Of a stretch of DNA of 64,000 nt, positions 37,544-47,041 are shown piece after piece; position 1 is the stretch's first letter, and every line of letters starts with the position of its first letter. Where the stretch lies: the NCBI GenBank assembly GCA_965199765.1, contig CBDATC010000002.1:992001-1056000 (forward strand), given 5' to 3'. Made by a program: the position numbers and the translations under genes. The notes under the pieces are model-generated. The model ran no database searches. It was not told the DNA's origin and saw nothing but the letters and a program-made list of their open reading frames with translations. The DNA comes from JAPOXR01 sp965199765. GTDB lineage: Bacteria > Pseudomonadota > Alphaproteobacteria > Rhodobacterales > Rhodobacteraceae.

Positions 37544-39008
37544 TTGACCTCTCAAATCAGAAAGGCTTTGCCGCGGCAAGGTCAGGTCGAGCCGCTGGAA
37601 GCCGCCAATATCCAAACTAAAATTGAAAGAGCGCGTTCGGCTATGACAGGATTTGCTGACCGGGGTCAGGCGCATGTCGACATGGCGGTCAGAGCCCTCG
37701 CTTGGTCTGTATACCGTCAGGACAATGCGGAAATGCTTGCGGAAATGGCTGTCGGGGATACAGGTCTGGGTAATGTTCAATCCAAGATCTTGAAGAACCA
37801 GCGCAAGACATTCGGTACGCTGCGGGATCTGTTGCGAACCAAGACTGTCGGTCTCATCGACCATAATCCGGACCTTGGCTTGTCCCTATACGGAAAACCG
37901 GTGGGCATTGTGGGAGCCGTCTGCCCGTCAACCAATCCCTCAGCAACACCGGTCAACAAGGCAATGATGGCGATAAAGGGAGGCAATTCTGTGATCATCG
38001 CCCCCTCGCCGGCCGCTTACCGGACAACGGCCAAAACGGTTTCGCTGATGCGTGCAGAGCTCGCTCGCGCAGCGTTTCCAGAAGACCTGGTGCAGCTGGT
38101 CGAGGCGCCGGTGACCAAATCGGCGACGCAGTGCCTGCTGGAATCAGTGGATCTCGCGGTCGTAACAGGATCGCAGGATAACGTCCGCCGCGCCATGGCA
38201 TCCGGAACAGTTTCCATAGGAGTCGGAGCAGGCAATGTGCCCGTGATCATCGACAGCTCGGCGGACCTGAATGCCGCTGCCCGGAGGATTGCCGTTTCCA
38301 AAACTTTCGATAACGCGACTTCTTGCTCATCCGAAAATTCAGTCATCATTCTTGACCCGGTATATAGGCAGACAATCGAAGCGCTGCAAAATGCCGGCGG
38401 ATGGCTGTGCAGTGAAAGAGAAAAGTCAAAAATCGCAGCTGTTCACTGGCAAAACGGCAAGCTGAACCGCGATGTGATCGGCAAAGGACCTGATATTGTA
38501 TCCAAGCTGTTCGAACTTCCCTTAGCTGCGCGAAAAGCGCGCTTTTTTTTGGTTGAGGATGAAGAAGTTGGAAAACCGAACGGTTTTGCTGACGAAAAGC
38601 TGTCTCTGGTTCTCACAGTGTATCGAGCGGCTGACTTCGACCACGCGCTGGAACTGGTCAGACAAATCCTGAGCGTGAAAGGTCGCGGCCATTCGGTTGG
38701 CATTCATACCGCCCGCATCGAGCAGGCTCGTCCGTCTTGCGGAAACAACAGATGTCGTTCGTGTGCTGGTGAATCAGGCGCATACTTTCGGCAATGGCGG
38801 AAGCTTTGAGAATGGCCTGCCCTTTACCCTTTCGATGGGCTGCGGAACGTGGGCTGGCAACACAATCTCGGAAAACCTCAATGCCAGGCACTTTATCAAT
38901 GTCACGCATTTGGTCGTTAAGGTAGCCGAAGACAAACCAAGCGAATCAGAGCTCTTCGCCCCCTACTGGGAATTCGCCGAAAAAGGCGGGGTCTCGGCCC
39001 ATTCATGA
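37544..39008 (+). pseudogene. Acylating aldehyde dehydrogenase (SauS/EutE-like) with one surplus base
   Basis: The first frame (TTG 37544, GGGGGAGG upstream) covers about 397 good codons with NATSCSSENSVII (catalytic cysteine) and ends GHSVGIHTARIEQAR. Dropping one C at 38732-38733 gives RLAETTDVVRVLVNQAHTFG and GLPFTLSMGCGTWAGNTI, continuing to TGA 39006-39008. Restored length is 487 residues, normal for CoA-acylating aldehyde dehydrogenases. The family interconverts an aldehyde and its acyl-CoA; sulfoacetaldehyde is one candidate because of the following CoA-ligase genes. The lesion is either a recent mutation or a sequence error, since the rest is undamaged. Confidence 0.85.
38524..38550 (+). 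terminator. Terminator-like hairpin inside the aldehyde dehydrogenase frame
   Basis: AGC-T-GCGC, loop GAAAA, and GCGC-GCT form a seven-base-pair stem with one bulged T, followed by eight T (38543-38550). The segment codes for LAARKARFFLV in the main frame, so it may be accidental. Confidence 0.35.
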
Positions 39009-40144
39009 ATTTACTTGAACACACAGCAAAGGCCATCCTTCAGAAGAACGGGATTTCTGTGCCGTCCGGCCGCTTGGCATACAACCCGTCCCAAGCCGCG
39101 AAGTTCGCCAAAGCATATGGTTCTTGTGCGTTGAAAGCCCAGATCCCAAGCGGTGGACGGGGCAAGACAGGCGCTGTGCGCTTTGCAGAGACGGAAAATG
39201 AAGCCGAAGCGGCGGCAAACGACCTGATCGGCGTTACAATCAAGGGTCATGCGAACCTTTCGGTGCTTGTCGAAAAACGTCTCGAAATCAAGCATGAATG
39301 CTATGCGGCCTATGTCGCCGACGCGGCTTCGCGCGGTCCGATGCTCCTGTTTTCTCCAACTGGAGGTGTGCACATCGAAACAAATTCAGCCGACGCATCG
39401 GATTCACTTGTCCGACTCCCAATCGATATTCGATCGGGTCCCGATATTGATCAGATTAGGCGACTGCTTGAAGGATTTGACCTTGGCGACTCTGTCGCAC
39501 AGCTGACGGAGACATTGTGCGCATTGTACCGGATTTTCAGACACTGCGATGCTGAATTGCTTGAGATAAATCCGCTGGCGATTTTGCCAGACAACTCAAT
39601 CTCGGCTCTCGACTGTAAATTTTCGATTGACGATTCGAGCGCGCAGCGACAGCCGGAACTTCGTGCCCTCGCAGCCGCGGAGCCGAAATCTAAACTTGAA
39701 TTGACCGCGGAACGCGCAGGTTTGAAATTCATTCAGCTTAGCGGCGATGTCGGAGTTTTAGCCAATGGCGCGGGGCTGACCATGGCCAGCGTGGATGCGA
39801 TCGCCCATGCTGGCGGGTGCGGGGCAAATTTTCTGGAAATCGGCGGAGAATCCTACACAAAGGCAAAGTCGGCGCTGGAGATCGTTCTGGCGAATCCGGG
39901 CGTCAAATCCCTGTTGGTTAATTTTTGCGGCGCTTTTGCCCGCACCGATGTCATGGCGGAAGGCGTTGCCGAGGCCTGGCTTGAATTGAATCCATCCATA
40001 CCTGTGTTTTTCGCGGTGAATGGAACAGGCGCCGAAGAGGCGGTTGCGCTTCTGCGGCAGCGGCTGGGGATCGAGCCGTATCGAACGATGAATGAAGCGG
40101 TCGAAGCAGCCGTTGCAGCCGCGGCGAACGCGGTTTCCTCATGA
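39005..40144 (+). CDS. SucC-like ADP-forming acyl-CoA ligase beta subunit (ATP-grasp)
   Basis: The 379-residue protein begins MNLLEHTAKAILQKNGISVP and has the ATP-grasp segments KAQIPSGGRGKTGAVRF, CDAELLEINPLAILPD and DCKFSIDDSS, then the C-terminal GDVGVLANGAGLTMASVDA. It resembles succinyl-CoA or malyl-CoA synthetase beta subunits. The overlap ATGA with the preceding gene and with the next gene shows a tight operon. With an acylating aldehyde dehydrogenase upstream, a ligase such as the SauCD type (sulfoacetate-CoA ligase) is possible; malate or another acid is equally open. Confidence 0.88.
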   Translation: MNLLEHTAKAILQKNGISVPSGRLAYNPSQAAKFAKAYGSCALKAQIPSGGRGKTGAVRFAETENEAEAAANDLIGVTIKGHANLSVLVEKRLEIKHECYAAYVADAASRGPMLLFSPTGGVHIETNSADASDSLVRLPIDIRSGPDIDQIRRLLEGFDLGDSVAQLTETLCALYRIFRHCDAELLEINPLAILPDNSISALDCKFSIDDSSAQRQPELRALAAAEPKSKLELTAERAGLKFIQLSGDVGVLANGAGLTMASVDAIAHAGGCGANFLEIGGESYTKAKSALEIVLANPGVKSLLVNFCGAFARTDVMAEGVAEAWLELNPSIPVFFAVNGTGAEEAVALLRQRLGIEPYRTMNEAVEAAVAAAANAVSS

Positions 40145-41028
40145 TCCTGCGCGAACACAACCGGATACTTATCTTCGGCATGACCGGAAAGCAGGGGTCG
40201 TATTGGTCGCAGGCAATGATCGATTACGGGGCAAAGGTCATTGGAGGTGTAAACCCTGCAAAGGGAAACACCATGCATCTCAAACGTCCGGTCTATGCTT
40301 CGGCGCAAGCGGCCACCGCAGATCAAGCGTGCGATTCAGCGGTGATGTTTGTTCCGCCAATGGCCGCCGGATCCGCGATGATCAGCGCTTGCGAAGCAGG
40401 AATAAGACTGATTGTCTGTCTGACCGAACACATCCCCCTGCACGATGTGATGGAAGCACTTGCTGCGGCAAAAGCCAACGGAGCAACGGTCTTCGGTCCA
40501 AACACTGCAGGTTTGGTTACTCCCGGCGAAAGCTTCGCGGGCATCATGCCAGCCTTCAATTCCAAGATCTTCGGCCCGGGTAAAATCGGCGTCATCTCGC
40601 GCTCAGGCAGCCTCGGCACACTGATTTGTCTGGAATTGAAACAATCCGGATATGGTCAATCGGCTTTTCTCGGAGTTGGCGGCGATCCAATTGTAGGCAC
40701 CACGACCGCCGAGGCATTGCATCTGCTTGATCGAGATCCCGGAACGGAAGGTGTCGTTATTTGCGGTGAGATCGGCGGGACCGCCGAAGAGGAAGCAGCA
40801 GACTATGCGACAACAATGACAAAACCTGTCGTTGCGTTCATCGCAGGCCGAAGCGCGCCGCCCGACAAAAAAATGGGACATGCCGGCGCCATTATGACCG
40901 GTAATTTCGGAAGCTATCGCAGCAAGCGGAAGGCATTCGAATCCGCCGGTGTGCCGGTCGCTGAGATACCGAGTCAAATCCCAGATCTTCTCGACGCGAA
41001 ATTCGCGCATCAACAACGCACTGACTAA
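40141..41028 (+). CDS. SucD-like ADP-forming acyl-CoA ligase alpha subunit
   Basis: The 295-residue protein has the CoA-binding start RILIFGMTGKQGSYWSQAMI, GGVNPAKGNTMHLKRPVY, the NAD-fold segment KIGVISRSGSLGTLI and the phosphohistidine site in MGHAGAIM. It pairs with the SucC-like subunit encoded upstream (four-base overlap). The true substrate is uncertain; housekeeping sucCD normally sits near mdh and sucAB, which are absent here, so this is more likely a catabolic paralogue. Confidence 0.88.
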   Translation: MILREHNRILIFGMTGKQGSYWSQAMIDYGAKVIGGVNPAKGNTMHLKRPVYASAQAATADQACDSAVMFVPPMAAGSAMISACEAGIRLIVCLTEHIPLHDVMEALAAAKANGATVFGPNTAGLVTPGESFAGIMPAFNSKIFGPGKIGVISRSGSLGTLICLELKQSGYGQSAFLGVGGDPIVGTTTAEALHLLDRDPGTEGVVICGEIGGTAEEEAADYATTMTKPVVAFIAGRSAPPDKKMGHAGAIMTGNFGSYRSKRKAFESAGVPVAEIPSQIPDLLDAKFAHQQRTD

Positions 41029-41065
41029 TTGATTCAATGGCAGTCCGTGCGATCCGACATTGGTT

Positions 41066-41695
41066 TCAATTGCCGGTGAGGGCTCCTTCTTCCATGACAG
41101 TCCGCACCCGCTCCTTTAGAGCGGGCAGCAACTCGTTTTCAAAACCGGGAATCCTTTTGACCAAGGCATTGTTGCGCCAGCTGGGATGTGGCAGTGCGAA
41201 GTGGTCCGGTGTCCATTTGCGCCAGCTTGCGACGGTATCAACCACGCGAGGCGACGCATCCGCTAAGTGCCATTTCTGGGCAAATCCGCCCACAAGCACA
41301 GTAGTCACAATTCCGGGTAATTCGTCAAGAACCGCCTGTCTCCAGGTCTTTGCGCATACTCGCGGCGGCGGTCGATCACCGCCATTCTTATCGTAGCCGG
41401 GAAAGCAGAACGCCATGGGAAGAATCGCAACCCGGTTTCGATCGTAAAATTCGTCAGACGAAAGTCCAAGCCAAGAGCGGAGACGGTCACCCGACGCATC
41501 GCTGAAGAACACACCGCTGGCATGAACGCGGGCGCCGGGCGCTTGTCCGGTAATCAGAATCCGGGCTGTTGGAGAGCACCAAAAGACCGGCCGCGGCTCA
41601 TGCGCTGTTTCCGTTCGGGCAAATCTGTCCGCACAGATTCGGCAACTCCGGATCCGGTTACCGAGCACATCCAACGGATCTGGAGAATTCTTCAT
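41066..41695 (-). CDS. Uracil-DNA glycosylase family protein
   Basis: The 209-residue protein from ATG 41695 has GGAG nine bases upstream. It carries ILITGQAPGARVHASGVFFS and SGDRLRSWLGLSSDEFYDR, as in bacterial family 4/5-like uracil-DNA glycosylases, and CRICADRF near the start (only two cysteines of an Fe-S set are obvious). The late motif ALPHPSWRNNALVKR matches the family HPSWRN block. It is expected to remove damaged or deaminated bases from DNA. It runs opposite to the neighbouring genes. Confidence 0.85.
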   Translation of the reverse strand: MKNSPDPLDVLGNRIRSCRICADRFARTETAHEPRPVFWCSPTARILITGQAPGARVHASGVFFSDASGDRLRSWLGLSSDEFYDRNRVAILPMAFCFPGYDKNGGDRPPPRVCAKTWRQAVLDELPGIVTTVLVGGFAQKWHLADASPRVVDTVASWRKWTPDHFALPHPSWRNNALVKRIPGFENELLPALKERVRTVMEEGALTGN

Positions 41696-42012
41696 GCGCT
41701 GTCGCTCCAAGCGGATTCGCGTTGACGATGCTAAGCTGCCGATTCAGCGAATGCTTCGCAAGCAGAAGCAAACAAGAAATTCGAACTGGCCCTTCAGACT
41801 CGCTGATAGCATTCAAAGACTCAGCTTCATTCCAATTCGTGATTCCGACTTTGCGGCCATCCACGGAACCGGCTAATGCATGCGTTCTTGGGAACGCTTA
41901 AACTTTGGGCGGTTCGGCGTGCAAAATCGGCGATAGGCGATTATTTCAGAGTTGGTTTCGGCCTGTTATGTGCTCATTTTTGCAAGGGCTGGTTGTTGCG
42001 ATAGAATAAAAT
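41696..42012. other. Divergent intergenic region
   Basis: About 315 bases lie between the divergent glycosylase and permease genes. No gene or clear promoter was identified. Confidence 0.4.
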
Positions 42013-43041
42013 ATGGTGGACACGAATACAGCAAAGCCTCTTTCACAATTCCGCTGGAGGCGGCTCGATAAAGTTTGGCTTACAATAGTCGCCATTCCGC
42101 TTGCGCTCGCATTGTTTGCGCCTGCGCAATTCATGCCAACAATGACCTTTGCCACAGCATCATTTCTGAAGACGTCAGTCTTCATCGCGTTCGCTGTGCT
42201 GTTGACCGGCTGGCTGCGCGCATCAAGCCTCGAAAGTGTTGTTTCAAGAGTTTTTCAGCGCCGCAAAATCTCTATGATCGTGCTGGCTTCGCTCGTCGGC
42301 GGGCTATCGCCCTTCTGCTCGTGCGAGGTCATCCCATTCATTGCGGCACTGTTGGCGGCGGGAGCGCCGTTGTCACCGGTTATGGCATTTTGGCTGGCTT
42401 CACCGCTAATCGACCCGCCTATGTTTCTGATTACCGCGTCGGTTCTCGGGGTCGATTTTGCGGTTGCGAAAACTGTGGCGGCAGTTGCCATTGGCCTTGC
42501 CGGCGGATTGGTTATTCTTGGAATCGAGTCCTTAGGATTACAAAGGCAGCTGCTTCGGGCGAACTCGCCCATGGTGTCCTGTTGCGGCGTCGATGGATTA
42601 AACAAGTTGGTTATGTGGCGGTTTTGGCAAGACAATGAACGCATTGGCGTTTTTCGCTCTATTTTGATCGAAAACGCGTTGTTTCTGAGCAAATGGCTGT
42701 TTCTTGCCTATCTTCTCCAATCACTTATGGTGGCTTGGATTCCCACCGATTGGATTGCTGACTCCTTTGGAGGACAAGGCGTTGGATCAATAGTTTTGGG
42801 AGCCCTGATCGGTGTGCCGGCTTACCTTAACGGCTATGCGGCGGTGCCGTTGCTGGACGGTTTGATCGCACAAGGGATGACGCAGGGAACCGCGATGGCA
42901 TTCTTGATCGCCGGTGGAATCACTTGCGTTCCGGCTGCCATGGCTGTGTGGGCCATCGCGCACCCGGCCATTTTCGCGCAATACATCGTCCTGGCATTCA
43001 TGGGCGCGGTGGCAGCGGGCACTGCGTGGAGTCTTGTTTAG
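42013..43041 (+). CDS. Predicted permease (PF03773/DUF318 family, metal or metalloid efflux type)
   Basis: The 342-residue membrane protein has about eight to nine segments. The diagnostic GLSPFCSCEVIPFIAALLAAG is followed by a second half with GVPAYLNGYAAVPLLDGLIA, showing the internal duplication of this permease family. The CSC cysteines and the later SCCG are candidate metal ligands. Members include ArsP and SO_0444-like efflux proteins. The specific substrate is not clear. It is followed 66 bases later by nhaA. Confidence 0.85.
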   Translation: MVDTNTAKPLSQFRWRRLDKVWLTIVAIPLALALFAPAQFMPTMTFATASFLKTSVFIAFAVLLTGWLRASSLESVVSRVFQRRKISMIVLASLVGGLSPFCSCEVIPFIAALLAAGAPLSPVMAFWLASPLIDPPMFLITASVLGVDFAVAKTVAAVAIGLAGGLVILGIESLGLQRQLLRANSPMVSCCGVDGLNKLVMWRFWQDNERIGVFRSILIENALFLSKWLFLAYLLQSLMVAWIPTDWIADSFGGQGVGSIVLGALIGVPAYLNGYAAVPLLDGLIAQGMTQGTAMAFLIAGGITCVPAAMAVWAIAHPAIFAQYIVLAFMGAVAAGTAWSLV

Positions 43042-43107
43042 AAACCGCTGCCCCTATACGAACAGTAAATCGCTGAATCGAGCAAAGAACAGGTCGGAGG
43101 CCAAAAA

Positions 43108-44370
43108 ATGAATCGTGTTTGGGGAGTTGTTTCAGACTTTTCGCTTTTGTTGATATCAGGGGCAGCGATTGCGTTAATCTGGGCAAATGTTGCCCCCGAC
43201 CTGTACCACCATGTAATCGACGGTGTGCTGCTCGAAAATCAGTATGTCGGCCACAAAAAATTCACCGACGAAGGGGAATTTGTCTCCTACAAGCTGACGT
43301 TTCATTTCATTGTCAATGACATGCTCATGGCATTCTTTTTCGGTATCGCCGGTAAAGAAGTCTGGGAAGCGGTTGCGCTGAAGAATGGGTCGCTCCGCGG
43401 CAAAAAGGCAATGACTCCACTGATCGCGGCCGCAGGCGGAATGATCGGTCCGGTCATAATCTATCTTGGTATCGCTTCGCTATTCGGCTCAACGACATAC
43501 AACGCTGTGGCCAATGGCTGGGCGGTTCCGACAGCGACCGACATTGCCTTTTCCTATTTGGTGGGACGGATAATTTTTGGTCGCGGTCACCCCGCGGTCA
43601 AATTTCTGCTTCTGTTGGCCATTGCAGACGATGCCGCTGGTCTCCTGATTCTAGCGATATTTTACCCAACGGGTGAACTGGCGCCAGAGTGGCTGCTGCT
43701 GTCAGCCGGAGCGGTCGGCGCTGTCTATTTTCTATTCAATCGGCTTCCCCGCAGACTTGATCGGGGAAAGCAGGACCGGCCCAATTCAACGAGTGTGCGC
43801 AAACATTTATCGTTTTGGCCGTATGCGGTCGCTGGGGTGGCCTCGTTCTACGGCTTTCAGGAGGCAGGCATCCACCCTGCACTCAGCCTGGTTCCAGTGG
43901 TCGCGGCGATTCCGCATGCAGAAACCGATTTTGGCATTTTTGCAGCGGCAGAAGCCTATCGCACTGATCTCCTGAATTACATTGAGCACAAGCTGAAGAC
44001 TCCGGTTGAATTCATTTTGTTTCTATTTGGCCTTGCCAATGCCGGTGTTGAATTTTCAGCGATCGGCGTTCCTACACTGCTTGTGCTGACCGGCCTGGTT
44101 GTCGGCAAGCCAGCGGGCATCCTCTTGTTCGGCTGGCTGGCCGCCTATCCTCTGAAATTTGGAATGCCGAGAGATATGACCTTAGTCGATGTTTTAATCG
44201 TTGGCTTCATTGCAGCTGTCGGTTTCACAGTCGCTTTGTTTGTCGCTACTGTCGCGTTTGACAAAGGACCAATACAGGACGCGGCAAAGATGGGAGCGTT
44301 GTTAAGCCTTGGCTCTGCTGCCATTGCAATCGGCGTCTCTCGATTCTTCCCGATCAAGAAAATTCCATAG
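43108..44370 (+). CDS. nhaA: Na+/H+ antiporter NhaA
   Basis: The 420-residue protein has GGAGG seven bases upstream of ATG 43108. It carries VPTATDIAFSYLVGR (the T-D pair of the crossed helices) and LAIADDAAGLLILAIFY with the sodium-binding aspartates D174 and D175. The start LLISGAAIALIWAN is the first membrane helix. It is expected to exchange sodium for protons across the inner membrane in pH and salt homeostasis. Confidence 0.94.
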   Translation: MNRVWGVVSDFSLLLISGAAIALIWANVAPDLYHHVIDGVLLENQYVGHKKFTDEGEFVSYKLTFHFIVNDMLMAFFFGIAGKEVWEAVALKNGSLRGKKAMTPLIAAAGGMIGPVIIYLGIASLFGSTTYNAVANGWAVPTATDIAFSYLVGRIIFGRGHPAVKFLLLLAIADDAAGLLILAIFYPTGELAPEWLLLSAGAVGAVYFLFNRLPRRLDRGKQDRPNSTSVRKHLSFWPYAVAGVASFYGFQEAGIHPALSLVPVVAAIPHAETDFGIFAAAEAYRTDLLNYIEHKLKTPVEFILFLFGLANAGVEFSAIGVPTLLVLTGLVVGKPAGILLFGWLAAYPLKFGMPRDMTLVDVLIVGFIAAVGFTVALFVATVAFDKGPIQDAAKMGALLSLGSAAIAIGVSRFFPIKKIP

Positions 44371-44416
44371 AACCGGGCTCGACGGATTTTGGCGTTTGAT
44401 CAAGGCGATCAATCAA

Positions 44417-45250
44417 ATGGCTGTTGAGGTTGGCTCGGTCCGGATCGCAAACGATCTGCCGTTTGCGCTGATTTCAGGGCCGTGTCAGATCGAATCGCTT
44501 GATCATTCGATCAGCATCGCGGGGCATCTGGCTGAAATCACTTCAAAGGCTGGAATCGGGTTTGTCTTTAAGTCGTCCTTTGACAAAGCGAACCGAACAT
44601 CGATCGATTCAAATCGTGGGCTGGGCTTCGAAAGAGGGCTTTTGGTTCTTGAAGCTGTCCGAAAACAGATTGGCTGCCCGACACTGACGGATGTGCATGA
44701 CCCGGGACAATGCGCGGAAACCGCTTCGGTTGTTGATATGCTGCAGATTCCGGCCTTTCTGTGTCGCCAAACCGACCTTTTGATCGCTGCCGGCGAAACC
44801 GGAGCTCCAATCAACCTGAAAAAGGGCCAATTTTTGGCTCCTTGGGATATGGCCCATGTCGCAGCCAAAGTCGCAGCAACCGGCAATTCAAACATTTTGC
44901 TGTGCGAAAGGGGCGCGAGTTTCGGTTACAATACACTCGTAACCGATGTGCGCAGCCTGCCTATTCTGGCCGGCACGGGTTATCCGGTTGTCATTGACGC
45001 GACACATTCCGTTCAACAACCCGGCGGGAAGGGGGGATCTTCCGGTGGACAGCGCAAATTCGCACCGGTCATCGCCCGTGCCTGTGTCGCCGTTGGGGTG
45101 GCGGCGGTCTTCATTGAAACGCACAATGCTCCCGACCAAGCGCCGAGTGATGGACCGAACATGATGCCTCTGCATGAAATGGAAGACTTGCTCGACATGC
45201 TCAAAAGGATTGACCAAGTCGCAAAGGCAGCTCCGCTGACAATCGACTGA
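44417..45250 (+). CDS. kdsA: 3-deoxy-8-phosphooctulonate synthase (KDO-8-phosphate synthase)
   Basis: This 277-residue enzyme has FALISGPCQIESLDHS, FKSSFDKANRTSIDS, TDVHDPGQC, NLKKGQFLAPWDM and FIETHNAPDQAPSDGPNM, all conserved KdsA blocks. The cysteine in SGPCQIES is the metal-dependent type. It condenses phosphoenolpyruvate with arabinose-5-phosphate for lipopolysaccharide core synthesis, so the organism makes a Gram-negative outer membrane. ATG 44417 is the first start that gives family sequence. Confidence 0.95.
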   Translation: MAVEVGSVRIANDLPFALISGPCQIESLDHSISIAGHLAEITSKAGIGFVFKSSFDKANRTSIDSNRGLGFERGLLVLEAVRKQIGCPTLTDVHDPGQCAETASVVDMLQIPAFLCRQTDLLIAAGETGAPINLKKGQFLAPWDMAHVAAKVAATGNSNILLCERGASFGYNTLVTDVRSLPILAGTGYPVVIDATHSVQQPGGKGGSSGGQRKFAPVIARACVAVGVAAVFIETHNAPDQAPSDGPNMMPLHEMEDLLDMLKRIDQVAKAAPLTID

Positions 45251-45264
45251 AAGGAATCCCTTCG

Positions 45265-46752
45265 GTGTCGAATGCAGACAATCCCAATGGATGGGCCGCC
45301 TTTGCTGCTCCGCTAATCTCGCCGGAAGGATTTCGCGAGTATGATGGAAGGTGGCGATTCCCAAGCCAATTCAATCTTGCCGGCGCCACACGGCTTGGAA
45401 GGGCGCTCGGAGAATTGCAGCTCGAGCAGGGCGCGGATCGAGAAATAATCGTTGGTCATGATTTTCGCAGCTATTCGCAGTCTGTTGCCAACGCTCTGGT
45501 CATTGGGCTGATTCAATCTGGAGCAAGAGTCGTCGATATCGGGACCGTCCTGTCGCCGATGGCGTATTTCAGCCGCACGCATCTCGGCATTGAAGGAGTG
45601 GCCATGGTCACTGCTTCCCATAACCCGAATGGCTGGACGGGTCTCAAAGCGGGTTTCAAGCATCCATTCACATTCGGCGAAGAAGAAATGCGCGGGCTGA
45701 AAGAACTGGTCGAAGGAACCTCGCTTAAGGACCGTTCCGGAGGCGGCTATCGAGTCGTACAGCGCATAGACGCCGCCTATGGCGCCGATCTCCGCAATCA
45801 ATTTTCGCTATCCCGAAAAGTGAGAGCGGTCTGTGCAACGGGCAACGGAACTGCCGGCAAATTCGTGCCGGGAATCCTGCAGGCGGCGGGAATAGAAGTC
45901 TTGCCGCTGCATAATGAACCGGATGCCGGGTTTCCAAATTACAATCCGAACCCCGAGTCTCTCGCCATGCTACAGGATATGGCGCACAAAGTTTTGGAGA
46001 CAGGAGCCGACCTCGCTCTCGGCTTTGATGGCGATGGCGACCGTCTTGGAGTGGTGGACGCGAACGGCCAGCCGGTATTCGCTGACAAGATCGGCGTTCT
46101 ACTGGCGAGGTCGCTGGCCTCCAGACACGCGGACGCAAAATTTGTCGCTGACATTAAATCCACAGGGCTCTTCGCCATGGACCCCGAATTGCGGAAGTTC
46201 AACGCGACCACGGAATACTGGAAAACCGGGCACAGCCACATGAAGCGGCGGATAGCGCAGACAGGAGCTCTCGCCGGATTTGAGAAGTCGGGACATTTTT
46301 ACTTTGGACCGCCGGTCGGACGGGGCTACGATGATGCAGTGTTGGCCGCGCTGGAGCTCTGTCGGCTGCTGGATCAGGATCCCGAAAAGGGAATTTCTGA
46401 TCTCGTATCGGAACTGCCAGCGGTTTGGACTACACCGACAATGTCTCCATCCTGTCCTGACAACCGCAAATATCAAGTCGTCGACAGTGTTGGCCAACAA
46501 TTGAAAAAGATGGCTAAGCAAGGTCAGCTTCTTGGCGGAAGACCGATCACTTCAATCAATTCAGTTAACGGCATACGCTGCGAATTGGATAACGGCTCAT
46601 GGGGACTGATCCGGGCCTCGTCCAATACCCCGAACCTTGTTGTTGTGTGCGAAAGCACAGACAGCGAGACTGAAATGCGCTTGATTTTCGAGGAGATCGA
46701 CCGTTTGCTCACGAATGAAGAGTTTGTTGGCGAATACGATCAGCGCATTTGA
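45265..46752 (+). CDS. Phosphomannomutase/phosphoglucomutase (alpha-D-phosphohexomutase)
   Basis: The 495-residue product starts at GTG 45265 with AAGGAA upstream. The catalytic serine is in TASHNPNGWTGLK, the metal loop is GFDGDGDRLGVVD and the sugar-binding loop is EKSGHFYFG. It interconverts 1- and 6-phosphates of mannose or glucose for polysaccharide precursors, consistent with its position 14 bases after kdsA. Confidence 0.92.
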   Translation: MSNADNPNGWAAFAAPLISPEGFREYDGRWRFPSQFNLAGATRLGRALGELQLEQGADREIIVGHDFRSYSQSVANALVIGLIQSGARVVDIGTVLSPMAYFSRTHLGIEGVAMVTASHNPNGWTGLKAGFKHPFTFGEEEMRGLKELVEGTSLKDRSGGGYRVVQRIDAAYGADLRNQFSLSRKVRAVCATGNGTAGKFVPGILQAAGIEVLPLHNEPDAGFPNYNPNPESLAMLQDMAHKVLETGADLALGFDGDGDRLGVVDANGQPVFADKIGVLLARSLASRHADAKFVADIKSTGLFAMDPELRKFNATTEYWKTGHSHMKRRIAQTGALAGFEKSGHFYFGPPVGRGYDDAVLAALELCRLLDQDPEKGISDLVSELPAVWTTPTMSPSCPDNRKYQVVDSVGQQLKKMAKQGQLLGGRPITSINSVNGIRCELDNGSWGLIRASSNTPNLVVVCESTDSETEMRLIFEEIDRLLTNEEFVGEYDQRI

Positions 46753-46819
46753 AACGCGCCTCTGCCAATAGAATTTGGTTGCAAATTACATGCGAGATTG
46801 TTACTTGAGCCTCTCCGGT

Positions 46820-46894
46820 TGGGGTGTGGCCAAGTGGTAAGGCAACGGTTTTTGGTATCGTGTACCGTAGGTTCGAATCCTACCACCCCAGCCA
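46820..46894 (+). tRNA. tRNA-Gln (anticodon TTG), CCA encoded
   Basis: TGGGGTG (46820-46826) pairs with CACCCCA (46884-46890). The anticodon loop is TTTTGGT with anticodon TTG, the T loop is TTCGAAT, the discriminator is G at 46891, and CCA is at 46892-46894. Confidence 0.95.
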
Positions 46895-47041
46895 GAAATC
46901 GAATTGAATGGCAGGTGGTCTCGTCCAGCGCTGTCCTTATATGGTGTAGTCACCGTCTTCTGCGTCGAATGTCTCCCTAAATTCACTTCCTGCTATGCGC
47001 AGCAAGGCTTTGAACGGCTGAATCGACTTTTCCGGCAGGCA

